Source: Oscillospiraceae bacterium
GTDB lineage: Bacteria; Bacillota; Clostridia; Oscillospirales; Ruminococcaceae
Assembly: GCA_030539275.1 (NCBI GenBank)
Contig: JAUNSK010000016.1
Location: 34,804 to 98,803, forward strand
Length of the DNA: 64,000 nt
Direction of reading: 5' to 3'
Shown here: one piece after another, positions 35,200-43,996 of the stretch
Layout of the letters: each line of letters opens with the position of its first letter
How positions within the stretch are numbered: the first letter of the stretch is position 1
Made by a program: the position numbers and the translations under genes
The notes under the pieces: generated by a model
The model's input: the letters and a program-made list of their open reading frames with translations, nothing else
What the model was told of the DNA's origin: nothing
Database searches by the model: none

Positions 35200-37863
35200 T
35201 TATTTCTGAGGTCCGAGAATTACCTTTTCCTTAAGCAGATACTGTTTCAGATGTCCGATATCGCAAAGGTCAACATTTCCGTCACCTGTTACTTCTGCTG
35301 CTTTGAGCTGCTGAGCAGTGAGTTCGATATCTCCTATCAGGTGCTGACTCAGAAGCGTAAGATCATTAAGTTCAACTTTCTTGTTGCCGTCGATATCACC
35401 GTACATAACTGATCCAGACTGTGCCGGGGTTGTCTGTAGTGAATCCGGTGTCGTTGATGGCGGCTGTGTTGTAGTTTTAGCTGTGGTTTTAGATGTTGTT
35501 GCTGGTGTCGTTGCTGCAGTTGTTGTCACTGTCGTTACCTCAGGTTCATCCGGTACTCCGCCGTAAGGCACTCCATATATAAGTTTGCCGTCTTTATAAA
35601 GCGGTATGTTTTGTGTATACTGGAACGTATCACTCTTTTCAAGACCTTCTCTGCTGTAGTCATTTGTAGGATCCCAGTTGCTCTTGTAATCTGAATCCTG
35701 TGCTGCAATTATTCCAAGCTGAAGTTCTCTGGTTCCATAAAATTTGTAGTTGCCCCAGTCCATTTCAACGTAATAGTTTTCTTCATCGACTTTTATCGGA
35801 TCTGATACTGTAACACTGTATTCACCCTTCGTATCCATATCTATCTGATCATAATAAACTTCAACTGTTACATCGTCAATTGTCTGTCCCTTTGCCAGAA
35901 GTTCTGAAATATTAAAGTAGTATCTCGATTTGAAACCACATATATAAGCCGGAGGAGTTGTCTGAGCATTGCTTATCTTGACAGTATACTGAGTTCTCTC
36001 CTTGTTCTCCTGGTTAATAAGTGCCTCAACCTTGAACTCTCCTGTGTTTTCTTCCTTTGGCGGGAAGTTTTCTTCATTCTTCATCGTATCATCACCGTAG
36101 TAATAATACAGACCTGCACAAGCACCTACAAATCCTGCATTGTAGTCTACTGACACTTCATTGTAAATGTAGTCAGCTGTCAGATCTCTGTGCCAGTCAG
36201 CAATATCCGGACCACCTACAAGAGCACCCCATAATACATGGGTATCATCAACAGGGTCATCCATGCTTAATGTTCTTGAAGCATGTGCTGCACGGTGATG
36301 AGGATGTGATGCAGAGTTATCAGCATATCCTACTATATAGCATCTGTCCATAGGGTTTTTGCCCATCAGGTATTCCATCTGCTCTTTTGACCAGTCAGTA
36401 AACTGAGGATCTTCTTCGCCCCTTGCAGCAGTTTCTTTTCTGTAGACCATTGCACACAGCTGTGCTGCTGTATTATAACGGGCTGAACCGTAGTTATTGA
36501 GCATTGAATATCCGGATGGACTCTGCGCAAGATGATCTGTGCATGAGTCAGGCTCGCTTGTATATTCATATTCCTTGTTCCATAAAAATTCTGCCGGTGC
36601 ACCTGCATATGTATGCTGAAGTCCACTCCAGAATTCAAGGTTCCATCTGTATATATACCAGTCACGTGCTGTATTTGTGATAGGTGCAAGCTTAGCAAAT
36701 ACTCCGCCCCATACCGTATCCCAGCAGTGCACCCAAATGTTTTGCCATATATTTCCGGTATCAACAATGATTCTCTTCATATATCCTGTATAATCATAAG
36801 AACCGTTTTCGTTAGGAGTATCTGATACTGAGATAATATCATCTATATAGTCATGGTTTTGCGTACATTCATACAGCCATACCGCTGCCCATGAAAGTTC
36901 ATCCCATGCATAGCTTGACTTGTAGAAGCCGCCGTCATAACCAAGTGACGCTGTGTCGTCTATTCCGTCGGCTATATGTGTTTCAACTGCAAAGTCATAA
37001 AGTGCTATTGCCTTTTCAAGACTTTCTTTTGCATACTCAGGCTCAGTATCCTTAAAGTTAAGATAGTTTATTGCAAGGGATGCTGCTGTTCCTGCACACA
37101 TATCCGTTGCAGGTGTATCAACGGTTGCAAAATATGCAGGTCTTGCAAAGTCATCGAGATGCTCTGCATCCTGAAGTTCAGGAGGATTCCAGTAGCAGTG
37201 ATCATTGTCGCCCTCGCCTACCTGATAACAGAAAGCTACCACTTTACCGTCTTCATCAAGATATGTGCTCTTCATATAAAAATCATTGAACCAGTGAAGT
37301 ATATCCTCTACATGCTCCTGGTTGCCTGTTTCCTTATAAGCATCTCTGAATTCATAATACCCCCAGCCTACTGTAGATGCTGCATATGAACCAGGAAGTC
37401 CGAACTTGACGTGGTCACCTGCATCGTGCATACCGCCTCCGCAGTCAACGTAACCGTCACCGTCAGGATCGATTATATCCTTGTACTTATCAATAAACTC
37501 CTGTGAAAGATTTGTACCGATATGCATACATTTCTGTGGATTTACTATTTCCATAGGCTGAAGCGGAATTTTATAATCCTCAACATGGCAGTCACCGCGC
37601 CATTCGAGATTTCCGCCTGAAATGCCTGATCCGCATTTATTTGCATCATAAAAATACAGTGAATACTGAAGTGCCTTTGCAAAGTCGACCTCAACATCAT
37701 CATAGCTGAAGGATGAAGGATCAGGGAACTGCTGCTCTCCATCCTTAATGGGAGGAGGAGCTTCTCCGGCATCTGCGGATGCATTAAGAACAAGCGCACT
37801 TTGTGCCATGAGCAGACTCAGTGAAACAGCTAATATTTTTCTGAGATTGATTTTTTTACTCAT
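35200..37863 (-). CDS. Secreted GH9 endoglucanase with CBM3 and dockerin (copy 1)
   Basis: The 887-residue protein has a signal peptide ending near residue 31, a GH9 catalytic domain (about residues 45-590) with the catalytic base motif MHDAGDHVKFGLP and the acid motif NEVSVDYNAGF, a CBM3 (probably type c, about 610-750; YTVKISN, then NWDPTNDYSREGL), a Thr-rich linker (about 775-818) and a dockerin. The theme-B layout GH9-CBM3c usually gives processive cellulases. In the second dockerin loop the sequence is EVTGDGNVDL: the first ligand Asp is Glu and the third position is Thr. AAGGA lies eight bases before the ATG. It is a close paralogue of the next gene upstream. Confidence 0.95.
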   Translation of the reverse strand: MSKKINLRKILAVSLSLLMAQSALVLNASADAGEAPPPIKDGEQQFPDPSSFSYDDVEVDFAKALQYSLYFYDANKCGSGISGGNLEWRGDCHVEDYKIPLQPMEIVNPQKCMHIGTNLSQEFIDKYKDIIDPDGDGYVDCGGGMHDAGDHVKFGLPGSYAASTVGWGYYEFRDAYKETGNQEHVEDILHWFNDFYMKSTYLDEDGKVVAFCYQVGEGDNDHCYWNPPELQDAEHLDDFARPAYFATVDTPATDMCAGTAASLAINYLNFKDTEPEYAKESLEKAIALYDFAVETHIADGIDDTASLGYDGGFYKSSYAWDELSWAAVWLYECTQNHDYIDDIISVSDTPNENGSYDYTGYMKRIIVDTGNIWQNIWVHCWDTVWGGVFAKLAPITNTARDWYIYRWNLEFWSGLQHTYAGAPAEFLWNKEYEYTSEPDSCTDHLAQSPSGYSMLNNYGSARYNTAAQLCAMVYRKETAARGEEDPQFTDWSKEQMEYLMGKNPMDRCYIVGYADNSASHPHHRAAHASRTLSMDDPVDDTHVLWGALVGGPDIADWHRDLTADYIYNEVSVDYNAGFVGACAGLYYYYGDDTMKNEENFPPKEENTGEFKVEALINQENKERTQYTVKISNAQTTPPAYICGFKSRYYFNISELLAKGQTIDDVTVEVYYDQIDMDTKGEYSVTVSDPIKVDEENYYVEMDWGNYKFYGTRELQLGIIAAQDSDYKSNWDPTNDYSREGLEKSDTFQYTQNIPLYKDGKLIYGVPYGGVPDEPEVTTVTTTAATTPATTSKTTAKTTTQPPSTTPDSLQTTPAQSGSVMYGDIDGNKKVELNDLTLLSQHLIGDIELTAQQLKAAEVTGDGNVDLCDIGHLKQYLLKEKVILGPQK

Positions 37864-37893
37864 ATATATATTCCTTTCTTGTTATTTTCAAAA

Positions 37894-37926
37894 ATGAGCT
37901 ATCCCCATGAGCTGAGGATAACCCAT
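37894..37926 (-). terminator. Possible terminator between the two GH9 genes
   Basis: On the minus strand GGTTATCC pairs with GGGATAGCT around a 9-10 base loop and is followed by ATTTTTG. The stem is short and includes a wobble pair, so read-through into the next GH9 gene is likely. Confidence 0.45.
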
Positions 37927-37940
37927 TCAAAATCTTCTAT

Positions 37941-40559
37941 TTACTTCTGTGGACCGAGAGTAACTGGTTCCTTCATAATATATTGTTTGAGATGTGAAAG
38001 ATCTGAAAGATCTCCCTTCTTTGAATCTCCGTTTACATCGGCTCTTATAAGCTGTTCTTCAGTAAGCTTGCTGTCACCGATTATATACATGCTCAATGCA
38101 GTAAGATCTGTCATCTCAACTACTCCATCCAGGTTTATATCACCATAAATTACTTCGGAATCTGTCGATGATGTAACAGGAGGAAGAGTTGTCTTGCTTG
38201 CAGTTGTTGTAACAGGCGGTTCAGTTTCTTCTACACCGCCATAAGGTGTTCCGTATACAAGCTTATCGCCAACGTAAAGAGGTATATTGAGAGTATCCTG
38301 ATAATCATCACTTACCTCAAGTCCTTCACGGCTGTAGTCATTTGTAGGATCCCAGTTGCTGTTATAGTTCGCATCCTGGCTGACTATGATTCCGAGCTGA
38401 AGTTCTTTTGTGCCATGCCACATGATTCCGGTCCAGTCCATTTCGATATAGTAAACATTGTCTTTTACAAGAATAGGATCACTGATCTTAACTGACTTCT
38501 CCATATTTGTGCTTGCAGCAACTGCATCGTAGTAAACTTCAATTCTGACATCTTTAATTGTCTGACCCGCTGCAACGAGTTCACTTATGTCAAAGTAATA
38601 TCTTGCTTTGAGTCCGTCAACATATTTAGGAGGCTGTGATGTATCATTTGCAATCTTTATAGTATACTGAGTTCTTTCCTTGTTTTCCTGATTGACAAGA
38701 GCCTTGAGCCAGTACTGCTGCTTCGGAGCTTCCTTCGGCGGGAAGTTCTCCTCGGGTACCATTTCATCAGTACCGTAGTACTCATACAATCCTGCGAGGT
38801 CACCTGTAATACCGGCATTATAGTCAACTGCAACTTCATTATAGATATAATCCTTTGTTATATCTCTGTGCCAGTCAGTAGCATCCGGGCCGCCTACAAG
38901 AGCGCCCCAGAGAACATGTGTCTGATCTATAGGATCATCCATATTGAGCGTTGTAGATCCATGAGCTGCTCTGTGATGCGGATGTGAGGCTGCTGTCGGA
39001 GAATATCCTACAATATATGGTCTGTTCATTGGGTTTTTACCGAGCATATACTCCATCTGTCCTTCAGCCCAGTCAGCAAAACGTGCATCTTCTTCGCCTC
39101 TTGCAGCTGTCTCTTTTCTGTACACCATAGCACACAGTCCTGCTGCACTGTTATATCGTGCTGAACCATATTCGTTAAGCATAGAAAATCCTGCAGGAGT
39201 CTGTTTTAGGAATGTTATATCCTTTTCGTCAATCTGATCAGTCTTCTCATATGGCATATTCCATATTTCATCTGCCATTCCTCCGGCATATGTATGAGGA
39301 ATGCCTGACCAGAATTCGAGATTCCATCTGAAGATATACCAGTCACGTGCTGTATTTGTTATAGGAGCAAGCTTTGCAAATACGCCTGCCCATACTGTAT
39401 CCCAGCATTGAACCCATATGTTCTGCCACGTACTTCCTGTGGTTTTGATTATTCTCTTAAGATAACCGGTATATGTAACATGGCCCATATCATCTTTCTG
39501 AGTCTCATCAACACTTATAATATCATCAATATATGAATAATCCTCAGTACACTCATAAAGCCATACTGCAGCCCATGCAAGTTCATCATAATCATAGCTT
39601 GAAGTATAGAAGCCGCCGTCATATCCAAGGCTTAATACACTCAGGCCTTCATCCTCTGAATGAGTCTCAACTGCAAACTTATACAGCGCCTTAGCCTTTG
39701 TAAGACTTTCCTGCGCATATTCAGGTTCTGTATCCTTGAAGTTAAGATAGTTGATTGCAAGTGCCGCTGCTGTTCCTGCACACATATCAGAAGCAGGTGT
39801 ATCAACAGTTGCAAAATATGCAGGTCTTGCAAAGTCAAGCAGCATTTCTGATGACTGGAGTTCAGGCGGATTCCAGTAGTTATGGTCGTTGTTTCCTTCA
39901 CCGACCTGATAGTTGAATGCAATTACATTTCCGTCCTCATCAAGATATGTTCCCTTCATGTAAAAGTCATTGAACCAGTGAAGTATATCTTCTACGTGTT
40001 CCTGCTGGCCTGCTTTTTTATATGCATCCCTGAATTCGTAATAGCCCCAGCCTACAGTTGAAGCAGCATATGATCCAGGCAGGCCAAACTTGACATGGTC
40101 TCCGGCGTCATGCATTCCGCCTCCGCAGTCCATATATCCGTCACCATCCGGATCAAGTATGTCTTTATACTCATCTATGAATTCCTGCGAAAGGTTTGTA
40201 CCGAATTTTGCATCTGCGCCTTCCTTCGACATAGGCTTAAGAGGGATCTTATAGTCCTCTGTATGACAGTCTCCGCGCCATTCAAGCTGCTTTAGCTTTT
40301 CTCCTGTTTCCTGATCAGTATCATATCCGCACTTATTGGCATCATAAAAGTAAAGTGTATACTGCAATGCCTTGGCAAAGTTAATATCTACATCATCATA
40401 GCTGAATGTTGAAGGATCCGGAAATACCCTTTCAGAATCCAGTACTTCCGGCGGCTTCTCCCCTGCATCTGCACTTACACTCACAACAGTACTGCTTACG
40501 GTCATACCAAGACACAAGATAAGCGATAAAGCTCTCTTGAAATGTCCTTTTTTGATCAT
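37941..40559 (-). CDS. Secreted GH9 endoglucanase with CBM3 and dockerin (copy 2)
   Basis: The 872-residue protein has the same layout as copy 1: signal peptide (about residues 1-30), GH9 domain with MHDAGDHVKFGLP and NEVAVDYNAG, CBM3 (with NWDPTNDYSREGLE), a short Thr linker, and a dockerin. The second dockerin loop (DVNGDSKKGDLSDL) is one residue longer than the standard loop. The start at 40559 is chosen because GAAAGGA lies eight bases ahead and a basic signal peptide (MIKKGHFKR) follows; the frame is open to 40640 but overlaps the promoter region. Copy 1 lies 77 bases downstream, so both may share this promoter. Confidence 0.94.
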   Translation of the reverse strand: MIKKGHFKRALSLILCLGMTVSSTVVSVSADAGEKPPEVLDSERVFPDPSTFSYDDVDINFAKALQYTLYFYDANKCGYDTDQETGEKLKQLEWRGDCHTEDYKIPLKPMSKEGADAKFGTNLSQEFIDEYKDILDPDGDGYMDCGGGMHDAGDHVKFGLPGSYAASTVGWGYYEFRDAYKKAGQQEHVEDILHWFNDFYMKGTYLDEDGNVIAFNYQVGEGNNDHNYWNPPELQSSEMLLDFARPAYFATVDTPASDMCAGTAAALAINYLNFKDTEPEYAQESLTKAKALYKFAVETHSEDEGLSVLSLGYDGGFYTSSYDYDELAWAAVWLYECTEDYSYIDDIISVDETQKDDMGHVTYTGYLKRIIKTTGSTWQNIWVQCWDTVWAGVFAKLAPITNTARDWYIFRWNLEFWSGIPHTYAGGMADEIWNMPYEKTDQIDEKDITFLKQTPAGFSMLNEYGSARYNSAAGLCAMVYRKETAARGEEDARFADWAEGQMEYMLGKNPMNRPYIVGYSPTAASHPHHRAAHGSTTLNMDDPIDQTHVLWGALVGGPDATDWHRDITKDYIYNEVAVDYNAGITGDLAGLYEYYGTDEMVPEENFPPKEAPKQQYWLKALVNQENKERTQYTIKIANDTSQPPKYVDGLKARYYFDISELVAAGQTIKDVRIEVYYDAVAASTNMEKSVKISDPILVKDNVYYIEMDWTGIMWHGTKELQLGIIVSQDANYNSNWDPTNDYSREGLEVSDDYQDTLNIPLYVGDKLVYGTPYGGVEETEPPVTTTASKTTLPPVTSSTDSEVIYGDINLDGVVEMTDLTALSMYIIGDSKLTEEQLIRADVNGDSKKGDLSDLSHLKQYIMKEPVTLGPQK

Positions 40560-40652
40560 AATACACATCCTTTCAAAATTGATTCCCGCACAAACCATGT
40601 CGGGAAAAAGAAGTTGATTAACTAATAATTTATAAACCACTTATATACTTAT

Positions 40653-40681
40653 ATTATACTACCTGGAAAATTTATTTTCAA
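40653..40681 (-). promoter_or_regulatory. Promoter of the tandem GH9 genes
   Basis: On the minus strand TTGAAA (40676-40681) and TATAAT (40653-40658) are spaced by 17 bases, giving an untranslated leader of roughly 85 bases. Confidence 0.75.
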
Positions 40682-40817
40682 TAGTTTGTCACATTATGGA
40701 CATAAAAATATCACTGAAATTATATACATAAGTTAATAAAAAATGACGATTTGGTTCATTTTTATCAGTAGCATGTATTCATAAAAGCAAGCCTGAGGTG
40801 ATGATAAAATATATAAA

Positions 40818-40858
40818 AAAACAGAGAAGAACAATACTCAGTTCTTCTCTGTTTTAAT
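40818..40858 (-). terminator. Terminator of the citrate synthase gene
   Basis: The stem AAACAGAGAAGAA pairs with TTCTTCTCTGTTT around a nine-base loop, 40 bases beyond the stop codon. Confidence 0.9.
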
Positions 40859-40896
40859 TATTTATTCAGTAAAAAATATATCAGATAATCTCCATG

Positions 40897-42261
40897 TTAC
40901 CTGTCAGCAATATCTGTATATTCTTTTCTGTCTGCAACCGCCATATATGCAGGTCTGATTATCTTATTTTTATTAAGAAGCTCTTCGATGCGGTGAGCTG
41001 ACCATCCGGCAACTCTTGCAATAGCAAAGATCGGTGTGTACAGTTCTGAAGGAAGTCCAAGCATTCTGTAGATAAGTCCGCTGTAGAAGTCTATGTTCGC
41101 ACTTACGCCCTTGTAGATCTTTCTCTTTTCACCTATTACAACAGGTGCCAGTCTCTCTACCTTTGTATAGAGTTCATATTCCTTTTCCATTCCCTTTTCG
41201 ATACTTAGATCTCTGACAAACTTCTTAAGTATTGATGCTCTCGGATCAGAGATCGAATAAACTGCATGCCCCATACCATATATAAGTCCTGAATTATCAA
41301 ATCCGCGCTTTTCAAGCAGGCTTACGAGATAATCCTTGATCTGTTCCTCATCTGTCAGATCGCTAACATTTTTCATCATGTCGTCAAACATCTGAACGAC
41401 CTTGATGTTTGCACCGCCGTGCTTAGGTCCCTTTAGTGAACCGAGAGACGCAGCAATTGATGAGTATGTGTCTGTTCCTGATGATGATACTACATGTGTT
41501 GTAAATGTAGAGTTGTTTCCGCCTCCGTGTTCTGCATGAAGTACGAGTGCAAGGTCGAGTATCTTTGCCTCGAGTGCGGAGTACTTTGAATCAGGTCTTA
41601 GCATAAAGAGAATATTTTCTGCTGTGGAAAGTTGAGTCTGAGGTTTGTGGATTACAAGGCTTCCTCCGTTTTTATAATAATTATATGAATGATATGCATA
41701 TACAGCAATGACCGGCAGAAGTGAAATCAGTTCCATGCACTGTCTTAGTACATTGGGAATAGATGTATCATCTGCACTATCATCATATGCGTATAATGTA
41801 AGTACACTTCTTGCAAGTATGTTCATCATATCATTGCTGGGAGATTTCATTATTATGTCTCTTACAAAGTTAGTCGGCAGCGTACGGAATTCGCCTAATA
41901 TTGTACTAAGTCCTGCAAGCTCCTCTTTTTTCGGCAATTTACCGAATAAAAGAAGATATACAGTCTCTTCAAATCCAAATCTGTTTTCACTGATAAAGCC
42001 TTCTACGATCTTTTCTATATCTATACCTCTGTAGTAAAGCTTTCCGTCACATGGAACAGACACGCCGTCTACGATCTTTGCTGAGCAGACCTCACTGATA
42101 TCAGTAAGTCCGGCAAGTACCCCTTTTCCGTTTAAATCTCGCAGTCCCCTTTTCACATCATACTTTACATACAGCTCCGGATCAATATTGTGGCTGTTAA
42201 TGCATAGCTGTGACAACTTTTCCATTTCCGGTGTAACCTTCGAAAAATTATAATGTGACAT
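40897..42261 (-). CDS. Citrate synthase
   Basis: The 454-residue protein has the citrate synthase active-site blocks: HAEHGGGNNSTF, KGPKHGGANIKV, GMGHAVYSISDPRA and a C-terminal GWSAHRIEE. It condenses oxaloacetate and acetyl-CoA, here probably to feed glutamate synthesis in an anaerobe with a partial cycle. No aconitase or isocitrate dehydrogenase gene is adjacent. The ATG at 42261 has AAGGAA nine bases ahead; a GTG at 42270 overlaps that spacing. Assignment to citrate rather than 2-methylcitrate synthase rests on context and is not certain. Confidence 0.92.
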   Translation of the reverse strand: MSHYNFSKVTPEMEKLSQLCINSHNIDPELYVKYDVKRGLRDLNGKGVLAGLTDISEVCSAKIVDGVSVPCDGKLYYRGIDIEKIVEGFISENRFGFEETVYLLLFGKLPKKEELAGLSTILGEFRTLPTNFVRDIIMKSPSNDMMNILARSVLTLYAYDDSADDTSIPNVLRQCMELISLLPVIAVYAYHSYNYYKNGGSLVIHKPQTQLSTAENILFMLRPDSKYSALEAKILDLALVLHAEHGGGNNSTFTTHVVSSSGTDTYSSIAASLGSLKGPKHGGANIKVVQMFDDMMKNVSDLTDEEQIKDYLVSLLEKRGFDNSGLIYGMGHAVYSISDPRASILKKFVRDLSIEKGMEKEYELYTKVERLAPVVIGEKRKIYKGVSANIDFYSGLIYRMLGLPSELYTPIFAIARVAGWSAHRIEELLNKNKIIRPAYMAVADRKEYTDIADR

Positions 42262-42385
42262 TCTAAACACTTCCTTATTTTATTTCTTTATTATATAGTT
42301 ATTATTATATCATATTTTCAATACCCAGCTTATTAATTTTTTGTGAACTTTTCTGAAATAGGCATTTTTGGAAATTTATATAGTG

Positions 42386-42414
42386 TTGACTTTTAGGCTT
42401 TAAAGTGATATACT
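42386..42414 (+). promoter_or_regulatory. Promoter of the prephenate dehydrogenase gene
   Basis: TTGACT at 42386-42391 and TATACT at 42409-42414 are spaced by 17 bases. The -35 reads TTGACTTTTA, as at clpB and tRNA-Thr. Confidence 0.78.
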
Positions 42415-42461
42415 ATAAAATAACCAGTAATATTCCGTGTAAAAAGAAAGGACAATATATC

Positions 42462-43310
42462 ATGAAAATACTTATTATAGGTCTCGGTCTCATAGGAGGA
42501 TCGTTCTGCAAAGCTATAACATCAAAAACAAATCATACTGTATACGGATATGATCTTGATAAAAGTGTTCTTGACAAAGCCCTGAAAGCAGGCTGCATAG
42601 AAATGGCTCTGGACCCTTCGCAGTTTGGCACTGCTGATATGTCAGTTATCTGCCTCCCGCCTCAGGCAGCAATGAGGTTTGCAGAGGAAAATATGAAATA
42701 TTTTGCACAGGATTCTGTAATGTTTGATGTGTGCGGAGTAAAGGCAGACATTGTAAGTGCATTTACAGTACCGGCTCATGAACATAAAGTCAGATATGTC
42801 GGAGCTCATCCGATGGCAGGACGTGAATTCGGTGGTTTTGATTACTCACTCGGAACTCTGTTTGAAAACAGGAGCTTTATTGTTACTCCAACTGAAGATT
42901 CAGATGAGGATGCTGTCAGCACTGTTATCTCACTTGCAAAGGAGATCGGTTTTACCCGAATAGTATCCACTTCCCCAAAGCAGCATGACGCTACTATCGC
43001 ATACACCTCACAGCTTGCCCACGTAGTATCAAGTGCTTATGTAAAAAGTCCTACGATAGAAAATGAATCAGGCTTTACAGCAGGAAGCTTTCAGGACATG
43101 ACACGTATAGCGACTGTAAATGAAAATATGTGGACAGACCTGTTCATGGAAAATCAGAAATACCTTCTTCGTGAACTTGATACACTTATAGGCAGTCTTT
43201 CCGAATACAGAAATGCCATCAGACACTCAGACAAAAAAACTCTCTGTGAACTTCTTAAGGAAGGCAGACTTATAAAAGAAAAGGATCTCGAAAGAAGCAG
43301 CGACAGATAA
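42462..43310 (+). CDS. tyrA: Prephenate dehydrogenase
   Basis: The 282-residue protein has an N-terminal NAD-binding loop (GLGLIGGSFCKAI) and the helical dimerisation domain with VGAHPMAGREFGGF and TSQLAHVVSSAY, which hold the catalytic His residues. It turns prephenate into 4-hydroxyphenylpyruvate for tyrosine. There is no ACT or chorismate mutase domain. The ATG at 42462 follows AAAGGA; the open frame upstream overlaps the promoter. It stands alone, far from pheA (61216) and from other aromatic genes. Confidence 0.94.
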   Translation: MKILIIGLGLIGGSFCKAITSKTNHTVYGYDLDKSVLDKALKAGCIEMALDPSQFGTADMSVICLPPQAAMRFAEENMKYFAQDSVMFDVCGVKADIVSAFTVPAHEHKVRYVGAHPMAGREFGGFDYSLGTLFENRSFIVTPTEDSDEDAVSTVISLAKEIGFTRIVSTSPKQHDATIAYTSQLAHVVSSAYVKSPTIENESGFTAGSFQDMTRIATVNENMWTDLFMENQKYLLRELDTLIGSLSEYRNAIRHSDKKTLCELLKEGRLIKEKDLERSSDR

Positions 43311-43374
43311 ATGCCAAAGATGTATTCTTTTCTGTTTCGGTTATATTTATTTTGCTGACATTTTATTTTCAGAC

Positions 43375-43415
43375 AAAAAAGACGCCCGGAAAAATCTTCG
43401 GACGTCATATTTTTT
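43375..43415. terminator. Bidirectional terminator between tyrA and the tRNA cluster
   Basis: GACGCCCGG pairs with TCGGACGTC (one wobble or mismatch) and is flanked by runs suited to termination in both directions. Confidence 0.75.
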
Positions 43416-43466
43416 ATTGATAATAAAAAAAAGCTTTGCACAAAATGCAAAACTTAAAACATTTAA

Positions 43467-43541
43467 GGTGGATAAAGGGATTCGAACCCTTGGTCTTCAG
43501 TGCCACAAACTGACGCGTTAACCAACTACGCTATACCCACC
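43467..43541 (-). tRNA. tRNA-His (GTG)
   Basis: The cloverleaf reads on the minus strand with anticodon loop TTGTGGC. An extra G at position -1 pairs with the discriminator C, the identity mark of tRNA-His. CCA is not encoded. It is the last gene of a Gly-Arg-His tRNA cluster. Confidence 0.95.
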
Positions 43542-43547
43542 ATATAA

Positions 43548-43621
43548 TGCGCCTTGCTGGACTCGAACCAGCGGCTTACTGCTTAGAAGGCAGTTACTCT
43601 ATCCAGCTGAGTTAAAAGCGC
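43548..43621 (-). tRNA. tRNA-Arg (TCT)
   Basis: The cloverleaf has acceptor GCGCTTT/AAGGCGC, anticodon loop CTTCTAA (reads AGA/AGG) and T arm GGTTCGAGTCC. It is six bases upstream of tRNA-His. CCA is not encoded. Confidence 0.95.
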
Positions 43622-43625
43622 ATGT

Positions 43626-43690
43626 CAAAAAAATTAACTCCTGTATAATTGTCTTTCAGCAGGAGCTTGCAACCCAACTTATTATTAAGT
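43626..43690 (-). terminator. Hairpins between tRNA-Gly and tRNA-Arg
   Basis: On the minus strand there is first a perfect small stem (CAACTTA-loop-TAAGTTG), then CTCCTG pairing with CAGGAG across a 17-base loop followed by TTAATTTTTTT. The second looks like a weak intrinsic terminator inside the cluster, or a processing signal. Confidence 0.45.
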
Positions 43691-43694
43691 TGTA

Positions 43695-43765
<71 letters not shown>

Positions 43766-43812
43766 ATTTTTTATGTTACCGAAGATTTTGTTGTTTCCCT
43801 TTCGGCTTTATT

Positions 43813-43841
43813 ATTCTATCACATTCATATTTATTTGTCAA
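43813..43841 (-). promoter_or_regulatory. Promoter of the tRNA cluster
   Basis: On the minus strand TTGACA (43836-43841) and TAGAAT (43813-43818) are spaced by 17 bases, 48 bases before tRNA-Gly. Confidence 0.82.
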
Positions 43842-43891
43842 TACTTTTTTTAAATATTTTTTATTTTTTTATTTTTCTTCAATTTACACTA

Positions 43892-43927
43892 AAATGCCGC
43901 AGCCTGGTTAAGACGACTGCGGCATAA
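43892..43927 (-). terminator. Terminator of the large lipoprotein gene
   Basis: The stem ATGCCGCAG pairs with CTGCGGCAT around a loop of about 15 bases; on the minus strand TTTTAG follows. Confidence 0.75.
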
Positions 43928-43996
43928 CTGTGTATAAATTATTGTACTGATTTAAGCTGTTTGCCCGACTGATAAGAAGTATTTTTCTGATAATGT

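Noticed and set aside
36057-37389. Plus-strand frames of 70-137 codons opposite the GH9 gene
   Set aside because: They are complementary shadows of the GH9 coding strand and reappear at the same places in the paralogue.
29466-40640. Horizontal acquisition of the cellulosomal genes as an island
   Set aside because: No integrase, repeat, tRNA junction or visible composition change; the section is interrupted by the core gene clpB.
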